Source: Actinomyces sp. oral taxon 414
GTDB lineage: Bacteria; Actinomycetota; Actinomycetes; Actinomycetales; Actinomycetaceae
Direction of reading: 5' to 3'
DNA: 64,000 nucleotides
NCBI RefSeq assembly: GCF_001278845.1
Contig: NZ_CP012590.1
Coordinates: forward strand, 1-64,000
In this document: in pieces, positions 24,958-34,409 of the stretch
How the letters are laid out: each line of letters opens with the position of its first letter
How positions within the stretch are numbered: position 1 is the first letter of the stretch
The notes under the pieces: generated by a model
What the model was told of the DNA's origin: nothing
The model's input: only the letters and a program-made list of their open reading frames with translations
Database searches by the model: none
Program-made: the position numbers and the translations under genes

Positions 24958-26282
24958 CCAGGGGGTCGGCAAAGTCGGTTTAGGTGGTTGGTCGGGTGAT
25001 CAGGTCGATGGCTCGTTCGGGGCGTGGGGCCATGGCTCTGGTGGTGGCGGCGATGGGGGCTCGGGGGCCGTGGAAGAGTCTGATGAGGCTGATGGCGAGG
25101 TTGCGCAGGGCGGCCGAGACCAAAGGGTCCGTTGGCGGTGCGCAGCTGGTGGCGGTCCTCGCCCGTGACCACGTCTCGGATCCAGTGGAGGCGGTTCTCG
25201 ATGGCCCAATGGTCCCGGGCCCAGGAGGCGACGGCCTCGGGCTGGGCCTGGTCCATGGGGAGGGAGCAGAACCGGGTGGACCACCTCGGTGGTCGTCGTC
25301 TTCTTCTTGGCCCTGCCGTTGCCGCCCGTGCTCCCGCGCTTCGCGGTGGTTGTGGTGCGTCTGATCCGCACCACCTGGGCGGCGCCGGACAAGTCGATCC
25401 ACTCGGGGGCCTCGACGGCCTGGACGGTGCGCCGCACCCGCCTGCCGTGGCCGGTGTCGACGCTCGAGACGGCCGGGACGTCCTTCCAAGGGAGCTTCTT
25501 GAGCGTTTTGCGCAGGGTCTTCTGGTTCGCCTTGACCGTCAGGAGGTAGTGGGCGCCGCGGCTGCGGATCCACTCGGCCGTGCCGGTCTGGGTGTGCATG
25601 GCGTCTGCGGTGATCAGGGCCCCGTCCAGGTCCAGGGGGGCGAGCAGCTCGGGCAGGGCGGGGATCTCGTTGGACTCATCCGACACTCTGCGCTGCCCCA
25701 CGACCACTCCGCTCGCCTGGTCCAGGGCCGCCAGGAGGTGGGGGGCCGGGTTGGAGCCGGTGCGGGCCCCGCGCATGGTCTCACCCGTCCACGGCGATCA
25801 CCCTGCGGCCGGCGATGGTGCCGGTGCGGGTGAAGAACCAGGAGGTCAGGCGGGCGTCGAGGCCCGCGGGGTCCAGGTCCTTCAGCACCCGCCTGATCGT
25901 GGGCTCACTGGGCAGGGCCCGCCCCGCCTCCAGGCCCAGGGCCCCCAGGTCGGCCGGTTCCAGGTCGGCGGCGTGCTCCCATATCGCCGTCAGGCTCCGG
26001 CATCCCGCCAGTATCCCCGTCACGGCCAGGCACAGGATCGCGGGCAGGGTGTGGCGAACCCCGCGCCGGTCCCGCGGATCGGTCACGCCCTTCAGGACCT
26101 CCCTCAGGGGCTGGCGCGAGGGGGCGGTTGTGGTGGATGATGACATGGCGGCGCGACCCCCCGGCGGCGAGGATGACTAAAGACACCACCCATCGTCCCG
26201 GCGGGGCCGCGCCGCACCCGCACCAACACGCCAGATCCCCCGGAGATCAGACAACCGGCCATCGACTTTGCCGACCCCCTGG
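24958..26282 (-). mobile_element. ISAs1-family insertion sequence, inactivated
   Basis: About 1.3 kb bounded by perfect 20-base inverted repeats (24958-24977, CCAGGGGGTCGGCAAAGTCG, and its complement at 26263-26282). It carries one ISAs1-type transposase gene on the minus strand, broken by frameshifts. I see no target duplication: the flanks GAGGGGGCGGG and GCGCCCGGGTG differ. The element therefore probably took part in a later deletion that removed the 5-prime part of the ABC exporter gene beside it. Confidence 0.88.
24980..26146 (-). pseudogene. ISAs1-family transposase, frameshifted
   Basis: Reading from ATG at 26146: a helical N-terminal domain (LREVLKGVTDPRDRRGVRHT and LPAILCLAVTGILAGCRSL) up to RRVIAVDG, then a frameshift at about 25778. 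The core continues as MRGARTGSNPAPHLLAALDQ, ALITADAMHTQTGTAEWI and YLLTVKANQKTL. Another shift follows near 25260 (WARDHWAIENRLHWIRDVV), then a third near 25130 (LRNLAISLIRLFHG). All conserved blocks are present but at least three frameshifts inactivate it. Confidence 0.87.
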
Positions 26283-27256
26283 GCGCCCGGGTGGTCGTGG
26301 ACAGCGGCGCCACGGAGCTGACGACCGGCGAGTTCTCCTCGCTGATGACCTACGGCGTGCAGATCCTCGCCTCAATGATGATGCTCGCCTTCATCTTCGT
26401 CATGGTCTCCATGTCGGCGGAGTCCGCCAACCGCGTCGCCGAGGTCATCGTCCACCGTCCCGTCCTGACATCCCCCGCCGACGGGCTGACCGAGGTGGCC
26501 GACGGCGAGGTCCGCTTCGAGGGCGTCTCCTTCCGATACTCCCAGGAGGCCGAGACCGACGCCCTGTGCGGGATCGACCTGACGATCCCCTCGGGCACGA
26601 CCCTGGGCGTCGTGGGCGGCACCGGCTCGGGGAAAACGACGCTCATCCAGCTCGTCTCGCGCCTGTACGACGTGTCCGCCGGGCGCGTGATGGTCGGCGG
26701 CGTCGACGTGCGCGACTACGACCTGGCCGGGCTGCGCGACGAGGTCGCCGTCGTCCTGCAGAAGAACGTCCTGTTCGCCGGCACCATCAAGGAGAACCTG
26801 CGCTGGGGCGACCCCGAGGCCACCGACGCCCAGCTCGTGCGCGCCTGCGAGCTCGCCCAGGCCGACGAGTTCGTCCGGCAGTTCCCCGACGGCTACGACA
26901 CCCGCATCGAGCAGGGCGGCACCAACGTCTCCGGAGACCAGAAGCAGCGCCTGTGCATCGCCCGCGCCCTGCTCAAGAGGCCGAAGATCCTCATCCTCGA
27001 CGACTCGACCTCCGCCGTCGACACCCGCACCGACGCCCTCATCCGCCGGGCCCTCGCCCGGGAGATCCCCGGCACCACCAAGATCATTATCGCCCAGCGG
27101 CTGAGCTCCGTGGAGCACGCCGACCAGATCATCGTCCTGGACGAGGGCCGCATCCTGGAGCGCGGCACCCACGACGAGCTCATGGCGCTGGGCGGGGAGT
27201 ACCAGCAGATCCACGCCTCGCAGAGCCGCACGGGCCGGGCAGAGGAGGTGGCGTGA
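26283..27256 (+). pseudogene. ABC exporter half-transporter, 5-prime truncated by ISAs1
   Basis: The remaining 321 codons (from GTG 26291) encode the end of the transmembrane domain, with one helix (YGVQILASMMMLAFIFVMVS), and a complete nucleotide-binding domain: Walker A GGTGSGKTT, Q-loop VVLQKNVLFAGTI, signature NVSGDQKQR, Walker B ILILDDSTSAVDT, switch His replaced by Gln in IIAQRLSSV. The signature and switch are non-canonical, as in the degenerate half of heterodimeric exporters. About 250 N-terminal residues are missing and the break coincides with the IS end. The gene is coupled to the intact partner downstream. Confidence 0.85.
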
Positions 27257-27258
27257 CC

Positions 27259-29202
27259 ATGGCGCGCACCCGCACCGATCGCACCGACGACGCCGCCCGG
27301 GAGCCTGACGACCTGCCCCGCATCGAGCACCCCGCCCGCCGCCTGCTGGCCTACGTGTTCCGCCACTACCCGTGGCAGCTGATCGTCGTGGCCATCAGCA
27401 TCGTCATCGCCTCCGTCGCCTCGACGGTCGCCTCGATCTTCATGCAGCGGGTCGTCGACGAGGTCATCACCCCCGGGCTGAGCACGGGACTCGACGCCGT
27501 CATGCCCGTGCTCGTGCGGATCATCACCATGATGGGCGCCGTCTACGCCCTCGGCGTGCTCACGAGCCTGCTGTACTCGCGGATCATGGCCGTGGTCACG
27601 CAGGGCTCCCTCAAGCACATGCGCGACGACATGTTCGACCGCATGCAGTCCCTGCCGATCAAGTACTTCGACACCCACGCCCACGGCGCGGTCATGTCCA
27701 CGTACACCAACGACACGGACGCCGTCCGCCAGCTCATCGGCCAGTCGGTGCCCACGCTCATCCAGTCCGGGCTGACCCTGGGCGCCATGCTCGCCATGAT
27801 GCTCTACTACAGCCTGTGGCTGACGATCCTCGTCGTCGTCGTGGTCGCCGTCATGATCGAGACTACCCGGAGGCTGGGCGGCGCGTCCTCGCGGTACATG
27901 GTCGCCCAGCAGCACTCGCTCGCCACCGAGGAGGGCTTCATCGAGGAGATCATGGGCGGGCAGAAGGTCGTCCAGGTCTTCAACCACGAGGAGGCCGCGA
28001 AGGCCGACTTCGCCGTGCTCAACCAGCAGCTCTTCTCCGATTCGGAGAGGGCCAACCGGTACGGCAACCTCCTCGGCCCGGTGATGGGCAATATGGGCAA
28101 CCTGCTCTACGTCCTCATCGCCCTGGTCGGCGGCCTGCTCATCCAGCTGCGGGTCACCAATATCGGCTTCGCCGGCATGGGCGCGATCACCGTGGGCATT
28201 ATCGTGTCCTACCTGACGATGGTCCGCCAGCTCTCCCAGACCATCAACCAGGCCTCCCAGCAGGTCGCCCTCATCGCCATGGGCCTGGCCGGCGCCGGGC
28301 GCGTCTTCGCCCTCATCGACGAGGAGCCCGAGCACGACGACGGGTACGTCGGCCTGGTCGACGCCGTCGAGACGGCCGACGGCGGCGTCGAACCCGCCGA
28401 CCGCAAGACGGGTGTGTGGGCCTGGCGCCACCCCCACCGGGCGGAGGGCACGGTCACGTACACGCGGCTGCGCGGCGAGATCGTCATGGAGCACGTCGAC
28501 TTCTCCTACGACGGCGTCAAGGAGGTCCTCCACGACGTCTCCCTGCGGGCCGAACCGGGGCAGAAGATCGCCTTCGTCGGCGCGACCGGCGCCGGCAAGA
28601 CGACGATCACGAACCTGATCAACCGCTTCTACGACCTCGACGACGGCAAGATCCGCTACGACGGCATCAATATCACCAAGATCGCCAAGGCGGATCTGCG
28701 CCGCTCGCTGGGCGTGGTCCTCCAGGACGTGCGGCTGTTCACGGGCACCGTCATGGACAACATCCGCTACGGGCGTCTGGGCGCCACCGACGAGGAGTGC
28801 ATCGAGGCGGCGCGACTGGCCAACGCCGACGGCTTCATCCGCCGCCTGCCCCGCGGCTACCGGACGGTGATCTCGGGCGGCAGCTCGAACCTCTCGCAGG
28901 GGCAGGCGCAGCTGCTGTCGATCGCGCGCGCCGCCGTCGCCGACCCGCCGGTCATGATCCTCGACGAGGCGACGAGCTCCATCGACACGCGCACCGAGGC
29001 CCTGGTCCAGGCGGGCATGGACAACCTCATGCGGGGGCGGACGGTGTTCGTCATCGCCCACCGCCTGTCCACGGTCCGCAACTCCGACGCCATCATGGTC
29101 CTCGACCACGGGCGCATTATCGAGCGCGGCGGCCACGACCGGCTCATGGAGCTGCGCGGCACCTACTACCGGCTCTACACCGGGGCCTTCGAGATCGAGT
29201 AG
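27259..29202 (+). CDS. ABC exporter half-transporter (permease-ATPase fusion)
   Basis: A 647-residue exporter with six transmembrane helices in the first 370 residues and a C-terminal ATPase: Walker A GATGAGKTT, Q-loop VVLQDVRLFTGTV, signature NLSQGQAQL, Walker B VMILDEATSSIDT, H-loop IAHRLSTV. An insertion of about 50 residues sits between the membrane and ATPase domains. GGAGG lies upstream of both GTG 27253 (overlapping the previous stop) and ATG 27259; the second is used here. Its partner was the upstream half-transporter, the pair being a heterodimeric multidrug-type exporter. With that partner truncated, it can act only as a homodimer, if at all. Confidence 0.88.
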   Translation: MARTRTDRTDDAAREPDDLPRIEHPARRLLAYVFRHYPWQLIVVAISIVIASVASTVASIFMQRVVDEVITPGLSTGLDAVMPVLVRIITMMGAVYALGVLTSLLYSRIMAVVTQGSLKHMRDDMFDRMQSLPIKYFDTHAHGAVMSTYTNDTDAVRQLIGQSVPTLIQSGLTLGAMLAMMLYYSLWLTILVVVVVAVMIETTRRLGGASSRYMVAQQHSLATEEGFIEEIMGGQKVVQVFNHEEAAKADFAVLNQQLFSDSERANRYGNLLGPVMGNMGNLLYVLIALVGGLLIQLRVTNIGFAGMGAITVGIIVSYLTMVRQLSQTINQASQQVALIAMGLAGAGRVFALIDEEPEHDDGYVGLVDAVETADGGVEPADRKTGVWAWRHPHRAEGTVTYTRLRGEIVMEHVDFSYDGVKEVLHDVSLRAEPGQKIAFVGATGAGKTTITNLINRFYDLDDGKIRYDGINITKIAKADLRRSLGVVLQDVRLFTGTVMDNIRYGRLGATDEECIEAARLANADGFIRRLPRGYRTVISGGSSNLSQGQAQLLSIARAAVADPPVMILDEATSSIDTRTEALVQAGMDNLMRGRTVFVIAHRLSTVRNSDAIMVLDHGRIIERGGHDRLMELRGTYYRLYTGAFEIE

Positions 29203-29209
29203 TCTCGCG

Positions 29210-29578
29210 GGCCGCCAGGGCCCCGGCGCCGTCACCGATGCCCTCAAGAGCATGGTCGACTCCCTGCCCCGGGCCGTGTACTCCACCATCACCTGGGACC
29301 AGGGCGCGGAGATGGCCGACCACGCCGCCTTCACCCTCGCCACCGACATCAAGGTCTACTTCGCCGATCCCCACAGCCCCTGGCAGCGTCCCACCAACGA
29401 GAACACCAACGGCCTGATCCGCGAGTACTTCCCCAAGGGCACCGACTTCAACAACGTCACCGACGCCCAGGTCCGGGCCGTCCAGGACCAGCTCAACCGC
29501 CGCCCACGAGAAGTCTTGAACGGACAGACCCCCACCGAGATACTGGACACCATCATCAACGGTGCAACCACCACCTGA
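29210..29578 (+). pseudogene. IS30-family transposase, C-terminal fragment
   Basis: Open frame of about 120 codons without a proper start, reading VTDALKSMVDSLPRAVYSTI, TWDQGAEMADHAAFTLATDI, YFADPHSPWQRPTNENTNGL and LNRRPREVLNGQTPTEIL. This is the IS30 catalytic C-terminus with the ENTNGL element around the final DDE glutamate. The N-terminal two thirds are missing. It begins only a few bases after the ABC exporter stop. Confidence 0.87.
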
Positions 29579-29706
29579 CACCGCCCAGTTCTGACCGTCA
29601 TTCTCGAGTGCGAAGTGCACGTCTCGGAGCCCGAGGGAGTGGACTGGCCCGGGGACTGGGGCGGTCGGTGACCCCGCCGCCGCGGCCCGGGGCGTCGGCG
29701 GGGAGG

Positions 29707-29838
29707 AAAAAGGTGGCCGGCGCGTATCTTTCGGGTGCGCGGCGGCTCCCGCGCTCATGGGAAGTGGCGTCATTGCGCCACTTCTAGCCGGGAGGGGTGT
29801 GGGGTGGGGGGTAAAAGATCCGCGCTGGCCACCTTTTT
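29707..29838 (+). repeat. Repeat family R4, copy B
   Basis: A 132-base element with ends AAAAAGGTGGC and GCCACCTTTTT. The central stem is GAAGTGGCG-TCATTG-CGCCACTTC, fully paired. Similarity to the copy at 46402 continues about 100 bases past the right end (CGCGACGAGACGG, CCTCGCGCGCAGCGG). I see no gene elsewhere in 29579-30025. Confidence 0.82.
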
Positions 29839-30025
29839 GAGTCAGCCGTGCCGCCCACCGCCGGTCCGCCCGCGCCCGCGACGAGACGGGCGAGGTGAAC
29901 GGGACGGAAGTGGCGACAGCCTCGCGCGCAGCGGTGTTCATGGGCCCGTCCGCGCCCGCGGCGGGGTGCCCTGTGATGGTCGGGTTCGGCCGCGCGGGGC
30001 CGGAGCGCGGAACCGCGGCGCGCCG

Positions 30026-30876
30026 TCAGCGTGGAGGAGGGGCGGAGGGCGCCGCCAGCCGCCGGGCGTGGTCGAGACCGGCGAGGACCGTCGGATCGGC
30101 CTCCAGGCGGGCCGCCCGGGCTGCCAGGCGCGCGACCCGCTCCTCGGCGCCCGGGTCCCGGGCCGCGCGAAGACGCTCCAGCGCCTCCGGGCCGCCCGCC
30201 GGCCGCACCCAGGCGCCGTCGGCCCCGCGGGAGTCGTCATGGGCGACGCGCCCGGAGCGGTCGACGACGGTCAGCCGGTTCAGCTCGGGGCAGTCCCGCG
30301 CCGCCGCCAGCGTCCTCGGGGTCCCCCGGTACCCCGCGTCGTGCGCGGCCAGGGGCGTCCACCGGGCGGGGTTGCCCGACTCCAGGGCGCTGAGGTACCG
30401 ATCGATGCAGCCGGTCCACGAGTCGACCTCGGGCACGCCGAGGATCACCAGGTGCGTGGTCGCGCCCGCCGCGGCGAACTGGCGGATGGTGCCCAGCGTC
30501 GTCTCCGGGGAGCGCAGCGTGCCCTCGACGATCGCGCAGTAGCGGTGCCGGGCCGCGTGCTCCAGGGACCGCCTCACCAGCCAGCCGGCGAGCTCGGCCG
30601 TGACCGCGGGCATGAGATCGGGGTCGGGGGAGGACACCAGGGCCGGGTAGTCGGGATGGTAGCGGCGCAGGTTGTCGCCGATGATCGGGACGAAGGAGCG
30701 AGCGGGGTAGAACGTGTTCATCGTGCGCACTACGGCACGGGTCTTCCCCGCACCCGGCTGCGCCCCGATCGACAGGAGAACCGGGGGGGGGCGGACGGCT
30801 CGGCCGACTCGAACGTCTGGATCCGGGCCTGTCGCCAGGCCCTGTTCCGATCCGCGTCCGTGAGAAGGCGCGTCAT
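30026..30876 (-). pseudogene. Zeta-toxin-type kinase with poly-G frameshift (possibly phase-variable)
   Basis: ATG at 30876 overlaps the antitoxin stop. The first frame reads MTRLLTDADRNRAWRQARIQ and FESAEPSAPP, then meets a run of nine G (30783-30791; C on the coding strand). After a shift the second frame gives VLLSIGAQPGAGKTRAVVRT (Walker A) and VPIIGDNLRRYHPDY, with the zeta-family substrate Asp, and VEGTLRSPETT. One more or two fewer bases in the run would restore a protein of about 280 residues. Zeta toxins phosphorylate UDP-N-acetylglucosamine and block wall synthesis. The break is a homopolymer slip: a dead gene, a phase switch, or a sequencing error. Confidence 0.8.
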
Positions 30877-31160
30877 GCTGCGGCGGGGGCGAGTACTCGG
30901 AGCCGCCGGATCTGCTCGCGAGTGCGCTGCCAGCGCTTCATCGCCTCGATCATGGCGCTGCGATCGTCCGGGTCGACGTCTGAGCGCTCCCGGTCGACCT
31001 GTCTGACCTGCTCGCTCCAGAATGCTGCGCCGTCCCGGTCTCCGGCGTCCTCGGCCTGATAGGACAAGGAGATGTACTCGGCGGCGAGGATTGTGCCCTG
31101 CTCGTAGAAGACGTCGTACAGGACGTTGATGTCGGTCTCGCTCCAGTCGAAGTCGCTCAC
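30873..31160 (-). CDS. Antitoxin of the zeta-type toxin
   Basis: A 95-residue, acidic, all-helical protein (SETDINVLYDVFYEQGTILA, AAFWSEQVRQVDRERSDVD, MIEAMKRWQRTREQIRRLRV). It lies directly upstream of the zeta-type toxin with an ATGA overlap, as expected of the epsilon-like antitoxins that pair with actinobacterial zeta toxins. Start GTG with GAGGAGG upstream. It remains intact although the toxin is out of frame. Confidence 0.75.
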   Translation of the reverse strand: MSDFDWSETDINVLYDVFYEQGTILAAEYISLSYQAEDAGDRDGAAFWSEQVRQVDRERSDVDPDDRSAMIEAMKRWQRTREQIRRLRVLAPAAA

Positions 31161-31506
31161 GGTTCCTCCTCTTCGCGGCCGCGGACCCCGGCACCGGGGC
31201 GGCGGACCGGGCCGTCCGCGGGCCCCGACACCAGGGTAACGGGACCAGGGCGACGGCACCAGGGCGGCGGGCGGGCCCTCAGAGCACCACGTCCTGCGCG
31301 GGCCGGGTCGGCTCGCCGTCGCGGGCGTGTGGCTCCGGCCTCCTCGCCGTCTCCGGGCGCGCGGGCGCCGTCGGGTGGGCGGGCCCGACTCCTGCGCCGA
31401 CCGCGCAGAAGAAGAGGACCTTCGGAGCAGACAGGGCGCACCGCTATGGCCCACAATTGCCCGAAGAGCCGCAAGGGGCTTCAGAGGATCTCAATGAGGA
31501 GTGGAC
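31161..31506. other. Intergenic region between antitoxin and glucokinase
   Basis: GC-rich, divergent promoter region for the toxin-antitoxin pair (leftward) and glucokinase (rightward). No hexamers or hairpins stand out except loosely repeated CACCAGGG-type strings around 31230-31260. No gene supported. Confidence 0.35.
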
Positions 31507-32457
31507 ATGGCACTGAGCATCGGTGTGGACGTGGGCGGCACGAAGATCGCCGCCGGGGTCGTGGACGAGGAGGGCGCCGTCCTGGAGCGCATCCAGAAGG
31601 CCTCCCCGGCCAATGACCGCGCGAGCATTCTGGACACCATCGTCGACTGCGCCCTGGAGCTGAAGGAGTCCCGCCCGGAGGCGGTCGCCGTGGGCATCGG
31701 CGCCGCCGGCTTCGTCTCCTCGGACCGCAACACCATGGCCTCGGGCACCAACCTGGACTGGACCGGCGTGCGCATCGGCGACGTCGTGGCCGAGCGGGTG
31801 GGCCTGCCCGTCGTCGTCGAGAACGACGCCAACGCGGCCGGCTGGGCGGAGGCGCGGTTCGGCGCGGGGGCCGGCAAGCGCAATGTCCTGGTCGTCACCC
31901 TGGGGACCGGGGTGGGCGGCGCCATCGTCATTGACGGCCGCCTCGTGCGCGGGGCCGCCGGCTTCGCCGCCGAGATCGGGCACATCAATATCGAGCCCGA
32001 CGGGCGCCCCTGCGGTTGCGGCCAGCGCGGCTGCCTGGAGCGCTACGCCTCGGGCACCGCCCTGGGCGTCAACGGCTGGGAGCTGGCCCGATTCCAGCCG
32101 TCCTACGCCGCCCGCATTATCGAGCTGTCCGGCGGCAACCCCGAGCACATCTCCGGCAAGGCCGTCACCGCCGCCGCCCGCGAGGGCGACCCCGCGGCCC
32201 TGGAGTGCTACGCGCGCCTGGGTCGGGCCCTCGGGCAGGGGCTGGCGGACCTCGCCGCCGTCCTGGATCCCGAGGTCATTGTGATGACCGGGGGTCTGAC
32301 CGAGGCCGGCCCCATTCTGCTCGAACCGGTCACGGCTGCCTTCCGCGCGAACCTGACGGCGCACGCCCGGCGCCCCGAGATCCCCGTCCTCATCTCCTCC
32401 GCCGGGCAGGACGCCGGGCTCGTGGGGGCCGCCGACCTGGCCCGCCAGGCCGACTGA
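31507..32457 (+). CDS. glk: ROK-family glucokinase
   Basis: A 316-residue sugar kinase. ATP-binding motif IGVDVGGTKIAAGVV near the N-terminus, VVENDANAAGWAEARFG with the catalytic Asp, VVTLGTGVGGAIV, and the ROK zinc motif with EIGHINIEPDGRPCGCGQRG then CLERYASG. It phosphorylates glucose or a related hexose using ATP in the cytoplasm. ATG 31507 is preferred to GTG 31501 because GAGGAG is correctly spaced before it. It may complement the PTS in sugar use, but lies alone here. Confidence 0.93.
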   Translation: MALSIGVDVGGTKIAAGVVDEEGAVLERIQKASPANDRASILDTIVDCALELKESRPEAVAVGIGAAGFVSSDRNTMASGTNLDWTGVRIGDVVAERVGLPVVVENDANAAGWAEARFGAGAGKRNVLVVTLGTGVGGAIVIDGRLVRGAAGFAAEIGHINIEPDGRPCGCGQRGCLERYASGTALGVNGWELARFQPSYAARIIELSGGNPEHISGKAVTAAAREGDPAALECYARLGRALGQGLADLAAVLDPEVIVMTGGLTEAGPILLEPVTAAFRANLTAHARRPEIPVLISSAGQDAGLVGAADLARQAD

Positions 32458-32512
32458 GGACGGCGCGACTGAGGGCGACGCGACTGAGGGCGGCCCGACT
32501 GAGGGCGGCGCC
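32450..32512. repeat. Short tandem repeat over the glk stop codon
   Basis: Four copies of a 15-16 base unit CGACTGAGGGCGGCS begin in the last codons of glk and run into the intergenic space. Each unit carries a TGA, so changes in copy number would not alter the protein. The convergent SprT-like gene ends at 32571, and a GC-rich inverted repeat (GCCGGCCG and CGGCCGGC around 32533-32565) between them could serve as a bidirectional terminator. Confidence 0.55.
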
Positions 32513-32570
32513 GCGGGCCGCGCGACCCCGGGGCCGGCCGTCTTCCGCGGGGGCGGCCGGCGGCCGGGGC

Positions 32571-33113
32571 TCAGCGGCCCGGCAGCTGGGACCGGCGGAT
32601 CAGCGCGCGGCGCACCTGCGCCAGCGAGCGGGCGTAGGACGCCCCGATGCGGGCGGGGGTCATGGGCACGCCGTCGAGGCTCCACTCCAGGAGGTTGTCC
32701 ATGCTGAATCTCCGCCCGCACAGGGCGCAGGCCAAAGGCCGGGTGGGGCGGCGCATGCGGTCGACGGTGTGCCCGGCGGGGCAGGTGCCCACCCAGCGGC
32801 CCGTGATCCGGGGCGAGCGCGTCGAGACCAGGCGCCGCCCGGTCGAGCCGAGGCGGCGCGCCTCCGCCGCCCAGACGGCGTCGTGGCCGTGGGCGGCCCC
32901 GACCCGGGCGTGGGCGATCTCGTGCAGGACGGTCTCGCGGACCTCGTCGGGGGAGTACAGCTCCATCAGGGCCCGGGACAGGGTGATCCGACGACGGGTG
33001 TGATCGGTCTGGCCGGCCCGCCGCCTCGCCCGGTCCAGGCCGAGATCCCAGTCGCCGACCCCGTTGGCGGCCATGAGGTCGCGGGCGAGGTCCATGACGG
33101 CGGGTATGTCCAT
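32571..33113 (-). CDS. SprT-like zinc metalloprotease family protein
   Basis: A 180-residue protein with the zinc protease motif HEIAHARVG (HExxH; residues about 64-68), further His at AHGHDAVW, and a C-terminal zinc-ribbon-like part (GTCPAGHTVDRM, CALCGRRF). This is the SprT-like architecture of bacterial relatives of Spartan, proposed to act on DNA-protein crosslinks or other cytoplasmic proteins. It is monocistronic and convergent with glk. Confidence 0.85.
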   Translation of the reverse strand: MDIPAVMDLARDLMAANGVGDWDLGLDRARRRAGQTDHTRRRITLSRALMELYSPDEVRETVLHEIAHARVGAAHGHDAVWAAEARRLGSTGRRLVSTRSPRITGRWVGTCPAGHTVDRMRRPTRPLACALCGRRFSMDNLLEWSLDGVPMTPARIGASYARSLAQVRRALIRRSQLPGR

Positions 33114-33287
33114 GGTCGGCAGGGTAACGGGTGCGACCGGCTAGACGGGAGGGCGACGCGGGGATGTCGCCCAGACGCGGAACGGTTCGGGCGTGACGGG
33201 AAGCATATATATAGGTCTTGTCACGAAGACGCGGGACGGCCGAAAGTCTGGCGACACGGAATCCGCCGGTGTGGAAGAGTTGCACCG

Positions 33288-34409
33288 ATGTCCCACCGCC
33301 CCGGTCCCCGCAGCCCCCGTCCCCCCTCGGCGGGTCGTTCGCGCCCCCGCGCGAGCGCGCGCCGTCGGACCGCCCCGCCGACCGCGCGTGCGGGAGGAGC
33401 ACGGACGGGAGGAGCACGGACGGGCGGGGCGCGTACGGGCGGGGCGCGTACGGGCGGGGCGCGTACGGGCGCGCCGCAGCCGGGCCGGCGCCCGCCCGGC
33501 CCGGCTGTCGCGGGTCCGGCCGGCCAGCGCCCCGCCCCGCGCCGTCCGATCCTGCTCAACCCCGTCGTCGTCACCCTCGTCTCCTTCGTCGTCACCGTGC
33601 TCGTGTGCTTCATCGTCGCCTCTCGCATGGAGGCCGACGGCGAGGCCGCGGCCCGGGCCACCTGGACCGAGATCGGCCCGGAGCCCGTGGTCCTGGACAC
33701 CGAGGGCTTCGACCCCGCGCACCTCATCGACGACAGCGTCTTCTACGACTCCACCACCATGACCCCGGCGGAGATCGCCGCCTTCATCGCGCGGATCAAC
33801 TCCGGCTGCCGACCCGGCCCCGACGGCACGCCGTGCCTGGCCGAGGCCACCTTCGCCTCGGCCGACCGCGAACCCACCGACATGTGCCCGGGCGGTTACA
33901 CCGGCGCCGAGGAGGAGAGCGCCGCCCAGATCGTCTCGAAGGTCGCCACCGCCTGCGACATCAACCCTCAGGTCCTGCTCGTCCTCATCCAGAAGGAGCA
34001 GGGGCTCCTGACTGCCTCGGGCCGGAACCTGACCGCGCGCCGGTACGAGGCCGCCGCCGGCTACGCCTGCCCCGACGCGTCGCAGTGCGACCGGAAGTGG
34101 GAGGGCTTCTTCCTCCAGCTCTACGGCGCCGCCTCCCAGTTCCAGCGCTACCGGCTCAACCCGGGCTCCTACGACGTCGTGGCCCAGACCCCCACGCGGA
34201 TCGCCTACTCCCCGGACCAGGCCTGCGGCGACACCGAGCTGACGATCGTCAACCAGGCCACGGCCGGCCTCTACAACTACACCCCCTACCAGCCCAACGA
34301 GGCCGTCAAATCGGGGGGCGAGGACGAGTGCTCGAGCTGGGGGAACTGGAATTTCTACGGCTACTTCCACCGTTTCTTCGGCGATCCGACGCCGTCGACC
34401 GCGGCCTGA
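33288..34409 (+). CDS. Membrane-anchored wall protein with lysozyme-like domain
   Basis: A 373-residue protein. The cytoplasmic N-terminus is basic and low-complexity and includes five GGART repeats encoded by a 15-base tandem repeat (about 33392-33472). One transmembrane helix follows at about residues 90-112 (NPVVVTLVSFVVTVLVCFIV), then an exported domain. Residues from about 215 (ACDINPQVLLVLIQKEQGLL, YACPDASQCDRKWEGFF, YNYTPYQPNEA, SSWGNWNFYGYFHRFFGDP) match actinobacterial lysozyme/transglycosylase-like hemagglutinin domains, with Glu of QKEQGL the likely catalytic residue. Cysteines suggest disulfides. A TATATATAGG string about 80 bases upstream may belong to its promoter. Confidence 0.78.
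   Translation: MSHRPGPRSPRPPSAGRSRPRASARRRTAPPTARAGGARTGGARTGGARTGGARTGGARTGAPQPGRRPPGPAVAGPAGQRPAPRRPILLNPVVVTLVSFVVTVLVCFIVASRMEADGEAAARATWTEIGPEPVVLDTEGFDPAHLIDDSVFYDSTTMTPAEIAAFIARINSGCRPGPDGTPCLAEATFASADREPTDMCPGGYTGAEEESAAQIVSKVATACDINPQVLLVLIQKEQGLLTASGRNLTARRYEAAAGYACPDASQCDRKWEGFFLQLYGAASQFQRYRLNPGSYDVVAQTPTRIAYSPDQACGDTELTIVNQATAGLYNYTPYQPNEAVKSGGEDECSSWGNWNFYGYFHRFFGDPTPSTAA

Noticed and set aside
24948..26292. Target-site duplication of the ISAs1 element
   Set aside because: The bases flanking the two perfect 20-base inverted repeats do not match, so no duplication can be claimed.
30730..31194. Zeta toxin starting at the internal ATG 30730 as an intact shorter gene
   Set aside because: That start would leave out the Walker A motif encoded just upstream in the same frame, so a functional kinase must start before the poly-G tract.
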